From Sulfurimonas hongkongensis (lineage in GTDB: Bacteria; Campylobacterota; Campylobacteria; Campylobacterales; Sulfurimonadaceae): a DNA stretch of 64,000 nt. Location: positions 248,001 to 312,000 of the forward strand of contig NZ_AUPZ01000002.1 of assembly GCF_000445475.1 (NCBI RefSeq), given 5' to 3'. The first letter of the stretch is position 1. Every line of letters starts with the position of its first letter. Shown here one piece after another: positions 28,487 through 37,463 of the stretch. A program made the translations under genes and the position numbers. A model generated the notes under the pieces. That model did no database searches. It was not told where the DNA came from and was given only the letters and a program-made list of their open reading frames with translations.

Positions 28487-29926
28487 ATGATTGATTATAG
28501 TAAAAAGCTTACATTAGATAGAGAATTTTATCCTTTAAAAGATATAGATATCTCCATCGAGAGTGATAGAGGTCGCATCTTATCGGCTCCTGCTTTTAGA
28601 AGATTGCAAAAGAGAACTCAAGTATTTGCCTTAGAGCTAAATGCTTCGATAAGAACTAGACTTACACACTCATTAGAAGTTGGGCAAACTGCTAGGTTTA
28701 TTGCCAAATCAATACTAACAAAGTTAAAAGAAGAAGGACTGCAAAAGTATAAACTCGGTGAGCTTGAAAATGCATTTGTATCAACTGCGGAGATGACGAG
28801 TCTCTTGCATGATATTGGTAACCCTCCTTTTGGGCACTTTGCAGAAAAGAGTATAAACAAGTGGATGAAAAATAGTGCTGTACCCATTTTAGACAGATTT
28901 AAAGCAAGTTCGCAAGAAGTAAAAAAACTAAAAGAGATGCTTGCAAAAGATATCTGCAACTATGATGGCAATGCACAAGCCATCAGAGTTATTTCAAAAC
29001 TCCAACGCCTCAATCTTTCATATACGCAGATATTGTCAGTTCTTAAGTACACTAGAGGTGCCTACGAAGATAGAGTTAAAGATGAACCGCTTGATTATCT
29101 AAGAAAAAAACCGGGTTTTTACTATAGTGAGAGAGATTTTATACAAAAGATTCAAAAGATACTAGATGTAAAAGCTGGGCATAGATTTCCCATAACCTAT
29201 ATTATGGAAGCTGCCGATGACATTTCATACCTTACCGCTGACTTAGAAGATAGTGTTGTAAAAGGGATACTTAGCTTAGACAAGGTCTACTCACTTATAA
29301 AAGCAGAGTGTGAAAAAGAGAATGAGAGCTACCTTTTAGAAGTGATTCAAAAGAGATATAAACAGGCAAAAGAAGATGAAGAGCCCTATCAATTTAGTAT
29401 GTTTTTTACCCTAATTAGGGCAAAACTCGTCTCTTCTTTGGTTCGTCATGTAGTTGAGATATATCTAGCCAATCATGAAGCCATTTTTAAAGGAGAGTTT
29501 AACCACGCGCTTCTTGAGTATGATAAAGAGAGTAAGTACTATAAAGCAGTTAAGATTTTACAAAAAATCTCAACTAAATATATCTACAAATGCAAAGAGG
29601 TACAAGAGCTTGAGTTGCAAGGTTACTCAATCTTAAATGCTTTACTAAACCTTTACAGGCCACTCTTAGAGCTTAGTGCAGATGATTTTCGCGCCCTACT
29701 AAATGAAGAGAGTATAGAGTGTTTTGTATCGATGAGGCTCATTAGAAGAGTCTCTTCAAAGCAGATATCCGCTTATAAAAATGATGAAAAAAAACTAAAT
29801 ACAAAAGATAAAGAGAGCTATGAAATGCTCGAATGGTATTACAGAGTAAGGTTGATAACTGACTATATAAGCGGTATGACTGATGATTTTGCACTAAAAG
29901 AGTTTCATGTCTTAACGGCTCTATAG
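28487..29926 (+). CDS. dgt: Deoxyguanosinetriphosphate triphosphohydrolase (dGTPase)
   Basis: HD-domain enzyme that removes triphosphate from dGTP or other dNTPs. The N-terminal RGRILSAPAFRRLQKRTQVF, the HD metal motifs RLTHSLEV and LLHDIGNPPFGHFAE, and EAADDISYLTADLED are all present. At 479 aa it is of the long E. coli-like class. It stands alone after a 186-base AT-rich gap in which I see no other feature. Confidence 0.93.
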   Translation: MIDYSKKLTLDREFYPLKDIDISIESDRGRILSAPAFRRLQKRTQVFALELNASIRTRLTHSLEVGQTARFIAKSILTKLKEEGLQKYKLGELENAFVSTAEMTSLLHDIGNPPFGHFAEKSINKWMKNSAVPILDRFKASSQEVKKLKEMLAKDICNYDGNAQAIRVISKLQRLNLSYTQILSVLKYTRGAYEDRVKDEPLDYLRKKPGFYYSERDFIQKIQKILDVKAGHRFPITYIMEAADDISYLTADLEDSVVKGILSLDKVYSLIKAECEKENESYLLEVIQKRYKQAKEDEEPYQFSMFFTLIRAKLVSSLVRHVVEIYLANHEAIFKGEFNHALLEYDKESKYYKAVKILQKISTKYIYKCKEVQELELQGYSILNALLNLYRPLLELSADDFRALLNEESIECFVSMRLIRRVSSKQISAYKNDEKKLNTKDKESYEMLEWYYRVRLITDYISGMTDDFALKEFHVLTAL

Positions 29927-29987
29927 ATGTAACTATTAACTTCTAAGTTCAAGATGGTTATAATGGCAAATATAAAATGTTACTAAA

Positions 29988-31226
29988 ATGAAGAGTTGGC
30001 TTATGATAAAATTATATATTTTCACACTTTTACTTCCTGCTATGATGTTTGCACAGAGTTCGCTTATATCTAACATTCCTATCCCAAAAACATATATACA
30101 AAACTTAGATCCATACCCATGTGATGAAAATTGCATGCAACTATATCTTGACAATGGTATGATCTTTTCTTTTTTAGCTCACGCGGAAGGAAAACTAGAA
30201 AATGAGCAACACGATGAAGTAAGAAAGATGAGCATCTCCATCTTAAATCTCGGCTCATACATCATTGGCGACAAGATACGCATAGCCCTGCTTCTTCCAT
30301 ATAAAATCATAGGAAGATATGCCTCATCAACAACAAATGCATCTTTTGCATATCTCATAGCTAAAAACCACTCTTTTGAGTTAAAAAGTTATAAGATAGA
30401 GAGCGAAGATATTGATGATATAAAAAAAGCGCTAGAAGTGATATCCAATGATGGCTTTAACTATGTAATCGCGCCATTCACTCAAAAGGGAGCAGATGCA
30501 GTCTCTCTGATAAACCCTGAGATAAACATCTTTTTTCCAACCATAAACAAAAAAGATGTCACTTCTACATCTTCATACCTCTACTATGGCGGGATAGATT
30601 ATAGAGCCCAAAGCGATATGTTACTTAAAGAAGCGGTCTCTCCTTTAGTTATATTTTATGATGACACGACTATTGGGAACAAACTTAGTCTTTATGAGGA
30701 AATGGCATATTTGACTTCTAGTGATCCACAAGAAAAAAAGAGTGTAGTAAAGTTTGCTATCCCAAAAAGAACTACAAATCTTGAAAAGCAGCTAAAAGAT
30801 AACAAGAGCATCGTTGAGGGTTCATTTTTTATAAACACGCCTATTGTAAAAACGGGAATGATTATGTCTCAACTCACACTTTATGAGACAAACGCTACAA
30901 AGGTTTTATCTACCCAGATAAACTACGACCCGCTAATCCTCTCTATAACCCAGTACGAAGATAGAAAAAACATGATAATAGCAAACTCCATTACCCAAAA
31001 CAACAGTATCCTCATAGAGACAAATTCACTTTTAGGAAATGACATAGTTTATGACTGGATAAACTACACAACTACAGTTGGAGTTGACTACTTTTATAGT
31101 CATGCTACTAGAGCAGATAGAGAGTATGAGATAAAACTACAAGACAACCAAATGATATACCCAATAGAGCTTTTAAACCCTTCTAGATATAGATTTGTAA
31201 AGTATTTCTCAAGATTTAAAGAGTGA
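29988..31226 (+). CDS. Secreted protein of unknown function, possible periplasmic-binding-like fold
   Basis: A 412-aa protein with a Sec signal peptide (cleavage near FAQ-SS). Two cysteines near residues 42-46 (PCDENC) could form a disulfide. The middle part (IRIALLLPYKIIGRYA, NYVIAPFTQKGADAVSLINP, and SPLVIFYDDT) resembles type 1 periplasmic-binding or LpoA-like folds, but the match is only by pattern. Its 3' end overlaps the convergent ybgC by 18 bases. Function unassigned. Confidence 0.7.
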   Translation: MKSWLMIKLYIFTLLLPAMMFAQSSLISNIPIPKTYIQNLDPYPCDENCMQLYLDNGMIFSFLAHAEGKLENEQHDEVRKMSISILNLGSYIIGDKIRIALLLPYKIIGRYASSTTNASFAYLIAKNHSFELKSYKIESEDIDDIKKALEVISNDGFNYVIAPFTQKGADAVSLINPEINIFFPTINKKDVTSTSSYLYYGGIDYRAQSDMLLKEAVSPLVIFYDDTTIGNKLSLYEEMAYLTSSDPQEKKSVVKFAIPKRTTNLEKQLKDNKSIVEGSFFINTPIVKTGMIMSQLTLYETNATKVLSTQINYDPLILSITQYEDRKNMIIANSITQNNSILIETNSLLGNDIVYDWINYTTTVGVDYFYSHATRADREYEIKLQDNQMIYPIELLNPSRYRFVKYFSRFKE

Positions 31227-31589
31227 GAGTATAAGTTTTTTAACCTCGTCATCTATCTTTTGAGGTCTTGCTTCAAATGTGATGTAAGCTAGAGTGATAG
31301 TAAGCTCAAATATCTTTTTTTCACCCTTATATATAGTTTGCAAAAGTCTAAACGAAGCCGCTCTCATCTCAAGAAGCTCTGTAGTGATACTTAACTCATC
31401 CCCAAGCTTAGCACTAGCTATATAACTAGCCTCCAACTTCCTTGCAACAAAGTGCCCACTACTCAAGATAGGAGTTAAGCCCTTAACAAAAAAAGCCTCA
31501 CTCCTAGCCCTCTCACAAAAGTTTAAATAGTTAGAGTGATAAACCACCCCACCTGTATCTGTGTCTTCGTAATAAACGCGAATCTTCAT
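31209..31589 (-). CDS. ybgC: YbgC-type acyl-CoA thioesterase (hotdog fold)
   Basis: A 126-aa 4-hydroxybenzoyl-CoA-thioesterase-like protein. The family motif YYEDTDTGGVVYHSNYLNFCERAR holds the catalytic Asp near residue 10 and the following conserved Tyr and His. Hotdog-fold thioesterases of this group hydrolyse short or medium acyl-CoA or act with the Tol-Pal system in other Proteobacteria; no tol genes are adjacent here. Confidence 0.9.
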   Translation of the reverse strand: MKIRVYYEDTDTGGVVYHSNYLNFCERARSEAFFVKGLTPILSSGHFVARKLEASYIASAKLGDELSITTELLEMRAASFRLLQTIYKGEKKIFELTITLAYITFEARPQKIDDEVKKLILSLFKS

Positions 31590-31682
31590 ATAATATTTCT
31601 CCTAGGTTGTGCTATTTCTTCTATCTTCTAGATACGCAAAAGATTAGCTTTAAGATTTTATTATATCTACTTTATCATACGT

Positions 31683-32036
31683 TTAAAACGTAAGCACTTG
31701 TTTGCTTTGAATGACCCAATCTGATAAAGTCTGCATCGTTGATAAAATCTTTTCATCAAAGTACGGTTCATTTTTAAAGATTCCGCATCTAGCATTACAT
31801 GTACCGCAAGCTTGTAAGGCAACTCCACTCTCATAAAGTTTTTTTAACATTGCAACCAAGTCATAGTCATAGTTTTGTGGTTTTTGTGTCTTATCTCTTG
31901 CTAAATCAACGGCATCATTCATCAAAAAGATATTTACACTCTGCCCACTTTTATGTAGTGTTGAAGCTAGTCTAAGAGCATTGTAGGCAATATCTGAACC
32001 ATCGTAAGGATCATGGTTTAATATAATCGTTACCAT
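31683..32036 (-). CDS. DsrE/TusD-like sulfur-relay protein
   Basis: A small cytoplasmic DsrE-family protein of 117 aa. The fold begins TIILNHDPYDGSDIAYNALRLA, and a cysteine cluster ACGTCNARCG lies near residues 75-85, positioned like the sulfur-carrying Cys of DsrE/TusD proteins. It follows the rhodanese gene by 10 bases on the same strand, so sulfur could be passed between them. Regulation by the divergent ArsR protein is plausible. Confidence 0.85.
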   Translation of the reverse strand: MVTIILNHDPYDGSDIAYNALRLASTLHKSGQSVNIFLMNDAVDLARDKTQKPQNYDYDLVAMLKKLYESGVALQACGTCNARCGIFKNEPYFDEKILSTMQTLSDWVIQSKQVLTF

Positions 32037-32046
32037 CTTTTTTCTC

Positions 32047-32520
32047 CTATTTTGCTATTTTTTGTATGCCAAGTCCAGTTTTTATAGGATTGCCGGCTTT
32101 TGCCCATGCGCTAATCCCGCCTTGGAGGTTTTTAACATTTTTATAGCCCATTTTTTTTAGTACCTGTGCAGCCAATGCACCGCGTCCACCATTTCTACAA
32201 TAGGTAACAATCACACTCTCTTTATCTTGGATTTTACTCTCTACTTCCCACTCCAAATTACCGCGAGTAATTGAAATAGTTTTAACAGGAATAAAGTCAC
32301 TAAATAAGTAGCCCTCAGCTCTTTGTTCAGACTCTCTTACATCAAGAACTATCACCTCTTCATCATCAATCATCTCTTTTAATTGCTCTGAAGTAACTTC
32401 ACCTACTTCCTTTTTTGCCTCATTTATAAGCATCATTTTTGCGTCAATCTGCCCGTAAGCATTGCTACAAAGCAATCCAAATAGTATTGTATATACCAAT
32501 AATCTTGATAGTTTTTTCAC
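32047..32520 (-). CDS. Periplasmic rhodanese-like sulfurtransferase
   Basis: A 157-aa single-domain rhodanese with a Sec signal peptide ending near AYGQ. The active-site loop is CRNGGRG at about residues 109-115, with the preceding VIVTY strand, and the conserved LDVRESEQRAEGYL block. Export implies handling of polysulfide or thiosulfate sulfur in the periplasm. First gene of a two-gene unit with the DsrE-like gene. Confidence 0.9.
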   Translation of the reverse strand: MKKLSRLLVYTILFGLLCSNAYGQIDAKMMLINEAKKEVGEVTSEQLKEMIDDEEVIVLDVRESEQRAEGYLFSDFIPVKTISITRGNLEWEVESKIQDKESVIVTYCRNGGRGALAAQVLKKMGYKNVKNLQGGISAWAKAGNPIKTGLGIQKIAK

Positions 32521-32614
32521 TTAAAATCCCTCCTTAGTTATTTGCATATTTAGGCATTTAACTAAATAGCTTTTAGTATGCTATACTTATTTAAAAAAAT
32601 TGTCAAGGAAGGCT

Positions 32615-32983
32615 ATGCTGGATATGCAAGAAAAAATAAAAATATTTAAAGCACTTGGAAATGAGACTAGATTTCTTATCTTTAAGAATGTATTTACAGG
32701 TGGATATGTGTGTTCCATAGACAATAAAAACCCAAAAGTAAGTCCTCACTCTACATGTGTCTCAACAATTGCTCAACATTTTGAATTTTCTCTACCGACA
32801 ATCTCAAAGCATCTGCAGTTACTCCGTGAAGCAGGGATTATTAAAATGCAGAAAAAATCAAATAAGATATATATCGAGCCAAATATTGAGACTATAAGAG
32901 AGCTTGGAAGCTGTTTTACAAAACTAGTTGAAAATTTTGAAGATAACAGAGAACTATTTTTTGATGATGTTATTTTAAAGTAA
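32615..32983 (+). CDS. ArsR-family regulator, possible sulfide/persulfide sensor
   Basis: A winged-helix regulator with the ArsR sequence FKALGNETRFLIF and HTH STIAQHFEFSLPTISKHLQLL. Cysteines lie at positions equivalent to 33, 48 and 100 of this start. Two of them, in the early helix and in the last helix, resemble the pair used by SqrR/BigR persulfide sensors, and the gene is divergent from a rhodanese and a DsrE protein. The start at 32615 is preferred because AAGGA lies 5 bases upstream; a TTG at 32600 is in frame. Sensing mode is inference. Confidence 0.85.
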   Translation: MLDMQEKIKIFKALGNETRFLIFKNVFTGGYVCSIDNKNPKVSPHSTCVSTIAQHFEFSLPTISKHLQLLREAGIIKMQKKSNKIYIEPNIETIRELGSCFTKLVENFEDNRELFFDDVILK

Positions 32984-33109
32984 TACTAATCCTGTATCAT
33001 AATATCCTACTTTACCATCTAGAACTTCATATATAGGTTTTAGTCGAGGATTTTATTTTTATAATTTTGAGGGCAGATTGCATTTTCCTTTATGTCAAAA
33101 TCAACTTAA
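32975..33109 (-). pseudogene. Possible decayed gene fragment
   Basis: On the minus strand, the frame ending at 32975 reads as a protein-like tail (RLKPIYEVLDGKVGYYDTG then LVLL and stop), and a second frame just upstream reads DIKENAICPQNYKNKILD before a stop. The two join by a single frameshift near 33045. No start codon or longer frame supports an intact gene. The family is not recognised. It may be coincidental translation of AT-rich DNA. Confidence 0.3.
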
Positions 33110-33165
33110 TATATTTGAGCATTTTATTCAAGCTCCATTTTCTTTTATTATAGTAAAATCCCATT

Positions 33166-33570
33166 ATGATAAATGAAGCCGTTTTAAACTATGTGATCCT
33201 ATTCGTTTTACTTGAGTCTTATGAGATATATTGGCAAAAAGCTCCTAGCATTATGGGGATGCTTATCCGTATGCATAAGTACTATAGAAAAAGTATCTTT
33301 TTGTTTTTACTTATGCAACCGACATTTTACTTCTCCATAGGCTTTGTCATGTTAAGCAACTATAGTATTGCATCTATGATAATACTTTTTATAAAGACTG
33401 CTGACATTGCTACGAAGATTTTACTACTTGAGCAGGTCTTTAGAAAAAAACAACTCTCTCACGAGCTAAGTTTGATACTTTTAGCTCCCATCAATGGTTT
33501 TTTACCATATCTAGGTTTGGTGACCTACCCTGCTCTAATCATATTAAGCCTTGATGGCTTATCAGTTTAG
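33166..33570 (+). CDS. Small integral membrane protein of unknown function
   Basis: A 134-aa protein with about three or four hydrophobic helices (LNYVILFVLLESYEIYW, SIFLFLLMQPTFYFSIGFVML, IASMIILFIKTADIATKILLL, and a C-terminal one). No signal peptide, cysteine or named motif. Its end overlaps the 3' end of the convergent coiled-coil gene by 9 bases. Ribosome site is weak, so the start is less sure. Confidence 0.65.
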   Translation: MINEAVLNYVILFVLLESYEIYWQKAPSIMGMLIRMHKYYRKSIFLFLLMQPTFYFSIGFVMLSNYSIASMIILFIKTADIATKILLLEQVFRKKQLSHELSLILLAPINGFLPYLGLVTYPALIILSLDGLSV

Positions 33571-34803
33571 GTCTGTATAACCTTTTATCTGTGCTTTTTT
33601 TGCTAAAACTTTAACGCTGTCTGTAATATCTTGGGATGCTATATGATAGTGTTCATGTAGTTTATCTAGGGAGTTATCTATCTTTTTTGTAAGTATAACT
33701 ATGAGATCTTCCATCTGCTCTTTTACACTGTTTATCTCTTCTTGCTGAGCTCTACTTAGGTTACTTACTATAGAACTTAGTTGTGCTTGAGATTTTACAT
33801 AGTCTGCTTTTATATGTTCTATCTCCTCTACCAAATCTTTTATGGTTGTATAGATATCGTGTAAGCCACTATTTTTCTCTTCAAGTTCATTCATTTTCTT
33901 TGATGAGAGAACCATCTGCTTCATTATCATTTCACTCTGCTCTCGTATAGAGTTAAGCCTATTTTCTCCCTCATAAAGAGCTGTGCTTACGCCCTCAGTA
34001 TGGGATTTTAAAGAAACTATTTGATTCTCAAAAGCTTTTGTTATGCCTGAGAGTTGCTCTAGAGTATGTTTTGTGATGGCTTTTGCTATGTCATCTGAGA
34101 TAGCGCGCATACTAGTCAGGTTCTCTTTTAAACTCTCTATATCCTCGCTTACATCGTACTTATTTTCTAAAGCTTTTTGTAGAGTAGCTTTAGTTTGGTT
34201 ATAGTGGTCTTGTTCTGCAACTCTTAGCATATCTATATGCTTGTGAACGACATTGTCAAGTTCTGGAAGTTGAACATTAGTAAAGTTATCAAAAGCTTTT
34301 GATACGCCTTTGTGCCACTCTTGCATCTCATCAAACTTTTCTAAAAATCTACTTTGATTTATCTCTATAGCATTTAGTGCTTTTATATCGCCTTTAAACT
34401 TCTCTGTTAAGTTTTTTTGGGCCTCTCTATCTTCTTGTTGAGAGAGTATCATGCGACCTTCCAAATCCGCCATAAACTCTTTTAACTCACTAACTTGGGA
34501 GACGATAAACTGAGAAAACTCATCCTTAGTTCTAGCACTTTGAGTCTGCTGTGTTTGATGGAGTATGTTCATAACTATATATAAAAGAAGTGAGACTAAG
34601 AGCGGTAAGAAAGACTCTCTAAGAAGTAAAATAACATTTGTAACATCTGGGTGAATGATAAAGTGAACAACACTACTAATAGCTCCTACACCTATCATAA
34701 GCGGTGCATAGTTTATCTTGTTTGGATGTTTTAAGATAGATATTTGTCTTAAAAAGAGAATCGCCATAAATGCAAAAGCTAAAAGCAAGTCGTTATCAAA
34801 CAC
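33562..34803 (-). CDS. Membrane-anchored long coiled-coil protein of unknown function
   Basis: A 413-aa protein with three hydrophobic segments in the first 95 residues, followed by about 300 residues of predicted coiled coil rich in Glu, Lys and Gln. The layout recalls chemoreceptor-like or structural scaffold proteins, but no HAMP or chemoreceptor tip motif is present. It sits alone between the HAD phosphatase and the small membrane protein. I cannot name it. Confidence 0.7.
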   Translation of the reverse strand: MFDNDLLLAFAFMAILFLRQISILKHPNKINYAPLMIGVGAISSVVHFIIHPDVTNVILLLRESFLPLLVSLLLYIVMNILHQTQQTQSARTKDEFSQFIVSQVSELKEFMADLEGRMILSQQEDREAQKNLTEKFKGDIKALNAIEINQSRFLEKFDEMQEWHKGVSKAFDNFTNVQLPELDNVVHKHIDMLRVAEQDHYNQTKATLQKALENKYDVSEDIESLKENLTSMRAISDDIAKAITKHTLEQLSGITKAFENQIVSLKSHTEGVSTALYEGENRLNSIREQSEMIMKQMVLSSKKMNELEEKNSGLHDIYTTIKDLVEEIEHIKADYVKSQAQLSSIVSNLSRAQQEEINSVKEQMEDLIVILTKKIDNSLDKLHEHYHIASQDITDSVKVLAKKAQIKGYTDLN

Positions 34804-34844
34804 ATCATACCTTCAATATAATTTGGTCTTATTTTATCATATAT

Positions 34845-35474
34845 TTATAAAACAATGCCAAGTATCTCTTTTGGTTCGTACACTATTATGTCATGGTCTG
34901 CCTGAGGAGTAAAACCCCAAGTTGCAAACATAGACTCTATCCCTGCGGCTTTTGCACTTAGCATATCTTTTGAGTTATCTCCAACCATCCAAGCTATGTC
35001 TTTTTTTTCATCGTATTTGTAATGATTCAAGATATGATGGAGCATCTGTGGATCTGGTTTGGAGTTTTCAACTCTGTCAGCTCCAATAATAACATCAAAC
35101 ATCTCATCAACTCTAAGATGCTTCAAAATCCTTTTTGCAAAGGGTGTTGGCGCGTTTGTAGCAACGGAGATTTTTACACTAGACTCTACTAACTCTTCTA
35201 AAGTCTCTTTGATGCCATCATAAAGATATGGATTTTGTATACATTGGTTGGCGTAGTGAATCTCAAAGAGCTCTCTATCTCTATCTTCATAATGCTCAGT
35301 TCCATAAAAAAGCTTTGGCAAGTTTCTCACTTCCATATTTATTACCTCAACTATATACTCTTCGCTTAAAGGCTCAAGTCCATAGTGTTTTTCTCTTATG
35401 TAGTTTACAGAGGTGGTTATATCTTTTTTAGAATCAACCAATGTTCCGTCCATATCAAAAATAACAACTTTCAT
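34845..35474 (-). CDS. HAD-family phosphatase (phosphoglycolate phosphatase-like)
   Basis: A 209-aa haloacid-dehalogenase hydrolase. Motif I is FDMDGTLVDS (nucleophile Asp and acid/base Asp), motif II SVATNA, motif III Lys in NSKPDP, motif IV MVGDNSKDM. The cap domain is the alpha-helical type. Substrate cannot be set from sequence; phosphoglycolate or other sugar phosphates are likely. It starts 2 bases after hemH. Confidence 0.88.
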   Translation of the reverse strand: MKVVIFDMDGTLVDSKKDITTSVNYIREKHYGLEPLSEEYIVEVINMEVRNLPKLFYGTEHYEDRDRELFEIHYANQCIQNPYLYDGIKETLEELVESSVKISVATNAPTPFAKRILKHLRVDEMFDVIIGADRVENSKPDPQMLHHILNHYKYDEKKDIAWMVGDNSKDMLSAKAAGIESMFATWGFTPQADHDIIVYEPKEILGIVL

Positions 35475-35476
35475 AA

Positions 35477-36427
35477 CTATCTCATCTTTTCATATATCTC
35501 TTGCAAGGCATCTACAAAGAAGTCACTATCATTAGGGCATCTACACACTTTGTACTCTTTGATACCAAGCTCCTTGGCTATCTCTCTATACTCAATCTCT
35601 AGCTCATAATCAGTCTCAGAATTATCTATAGTAAAAGCTATAGGAAATATCACAACACCTCTATCTTTTATACTTTCAAGCTTATCACCAAGTGAGGGCT
35701 TTAACCACTCCATCGGTCCAACTTTTGACTGATATGCAAGATGAACATCATGAAAATTCATATCTTGTTCTTGTAGTTTTCTTTTTAAAATCTCAATATG
35801 CTTTTTAACGTGTCTCTCATAAACATCTCCAGCATCTACTATCTTTTGAGGAAGTCCATGAGCTGAGAAAATCATATCAAAATCCTCATACTTAGCACCA
35901 CTCATCTGCTCTTTTATCCTATCTATAATGGCTTTGTTATAGCTTTCATTTTCAAAGAAGTGTTTTATCTCAACCAAAATAGCATCAGATCCACTTGCAT
36001 GGTAAACCTCTTCAAAATCTTCCAAAGAAGACTTAGTAGTAGTTGTTGAGTATTGCGGATAAAGAGGGATGAGATAGATTTTTTCAACCTCTTGTTTGTT
36101 TAATCTCTCTATAACTTCTTTAGCAAATGGCGGAGTATATCGCATTGCAAAATCCACCATCACATCACTTCCAACTCTATCTTGAAGTTTTTTAACAAGC
36201 CCTTTTGTATGCCCAACAATAGGAGACTTTCCACCAATCTGGCGGTAAATATCTTGAGAACTCTCTGTTCTTGTAAAAACTATTATCCCACCTACCAATT
36301 TTCTTAAAAGGCTGCTCTTCATAGTTAAGATATTTTTATCGCTAAACATATTTTTTAAAAAAACCTCAACCTCATCTAGGTTATTTGGTCCACCCATATT
36401 TAACAATACTACCGCTTCTTTTTTCAC
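35477..36427 (-). CDS. hemH: Ferrochelatase
   Basis: Inserts iron into protoporphyrin IX in the last step of heme synthesis. LLNMGGPN at the N-terminus, YRQIGGKSPI, MRYTPP, the catalytic His in IFSAHGLPQKIVD and the C-terminal Glu-rich ETDYELEIEYREIA block are all present. At 316 aa it is complete. It lies in a minus-strand run between the methyltransferase and the HAD phosphatase. Heme supply fits the cytochrome-rich context. Confidence 0.95.
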   Translation of the reverse strand: MKKEAVVLLNMGGPNNLDEVEVFLKNMFSDKNILTMKSSLLRKLVGGIIVFTRTESSQDIYRQIGGKSPIVGHTKGLVKKLQDRVGSDVMVDFAMRYTPPFAKEVIERLNKQEVEKIYLIPLYPQYSTTTTKSSLEDFEEVYHASGSDAILVEIKHFFENESYNKAIIDRIKEQMSGAKYEDFDMIFSAHGLPQKIVDAGDVYERHVKKHIEILKRKLQEQDMNFHDVHLAYQSKVGPMEWLKPSLGDKLESIKDRGVVIFPIAFTIDNSETDYELEIEYREIAKELGIKEYKVCRCPNDSDFFVDALQEIYEKMR

Positions 36428-36461
36428 TTTTAATCCTCTTTAGTTTTCAAACTATCAAATG

Positions 36462-37463
36462 CTAACATAGATACTCTTTTCTAAAGCGTATCATCTTAAA
36501 TCTCTCACCTAAAAAATTTGGCATGATTAGCATCTTTGCTTTTTGAAGTTCTTGTTCATAGATCTTCTCATCGGCATTTTCTTTTAGTATCTCTAAAAGC
36601 TCTAGTATCCCCATGTCTACAAGTGCTACCATCTGAGCTTTTAGTTCTATAAATTTTACCCCAGCTTCTTCGTAGGCATCTTTTACATGAGCAAAACAGA
36701 CATCATAAGTTATATCTGAACTTTTAAAAAGTTCATCTCTTTTTATCTCTTCATCAAAAAGAGGGATTGTTTTGTGTTTTTCATAGACTCTGATGGAAAA
36801 GTCAGGGCGTGCCATCATCTCGCCATAGTCAAAGCTCATAAACTCAAACTTATCACAAGAACTAGCCATCTCACGGGCGAACTCTTCATAACCTATAGCT
36901 ATCTCGCCTCTATCCTTTTTGTATTTTTTAGCCTTTGCATCAATGAACTCATCTTCTATATCAAACTCAATGTTATGTGCTTCAACTCTTGCAGTTTTAC
37001 CTTTATAGTAGAGCTCACACGCAAATGCATCAAAGATTTCATTTGCTATAAAAAAAGCATTTTTGCATCTAAGTTCACTTAGAGATCTGTAGTGTGTTAG
37101 CTCTATAACATCTCCAAAGGACTCTTTAAAATACTCTTGTTGAGCTTTTTGAAGTGCCTCAAATCTCTCGATAATAACAAACTTCAAACTCTTTAGAAGT
37201 TTTGGTCTTAGGGTGTAAATAAATTCAATGATATCAGCTAAAAAGTAGCCATGATGAGCACCTATCTCACAGATGACTGCATCTTTGCTTAAAAAACCCT
37301 CATCTACTAAAGAGATGATATGCCTCGCTACACTTCCACCAAAAAATTTACTTGTACTTACAGAGGTATAAAAATCTCCCTCTTTTCCTATAGCTTTATA
37401 AGTAGCATAGTAACCATCATCGCTATAGAGCCACTCACTCATATACTTGCTAAATCTACTCAT
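36462..37463 (-). CDS. SAM-dependent methyltransferase, NDUFAF7/MidA family
   Basis: A class I methyltransferase of the family whose mitochondrial member methylates an arginine of a complex I subunit. Visible: KEGDFYTSVSTSKFFGGSVA at the N-terminus, the SAM-binding VICEIGAHHGYFLADI, IANEIFDAF and FMSFDYGEM. The start is set at 37463 (MSRFSKYM) because GAGATG lies 7 bases upstream; an ATG at 37478 is in frame without a ribosome site. It overlaps the TolC-like gene by 8 bases. Target in bacteria is unproven. Confidence 0.85.
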   Translation of the reverse strand: MSRFSKYMSEWLYSDDGYYATYKAIGKEGDFYTSVSTSKFFGGSVARHIISLVDEGFLSKDAVICEIGAHHGYFLADIIEFIYTLRPKLLKSLKFVIIERFEALQKAQQEYFKESFGDVIELTHYRSLSELRCKNAFFIANEIFDAFACELYYKGKTARVEAHNIEFDIEDEFIDAKAKKYKKDRGEIAIGYEEFAREMASSCDKFEFMSFDYGEMMARPDFSIRVYEKHKTIPLFDEEIKRDELFKSSDITYDVCFAHVKDAYEEAGVKFIELKAQMVALVDMGILELLEILKENADEKIYEQELQKAKMLIMPNFLGERFKMIRFRKEYLC

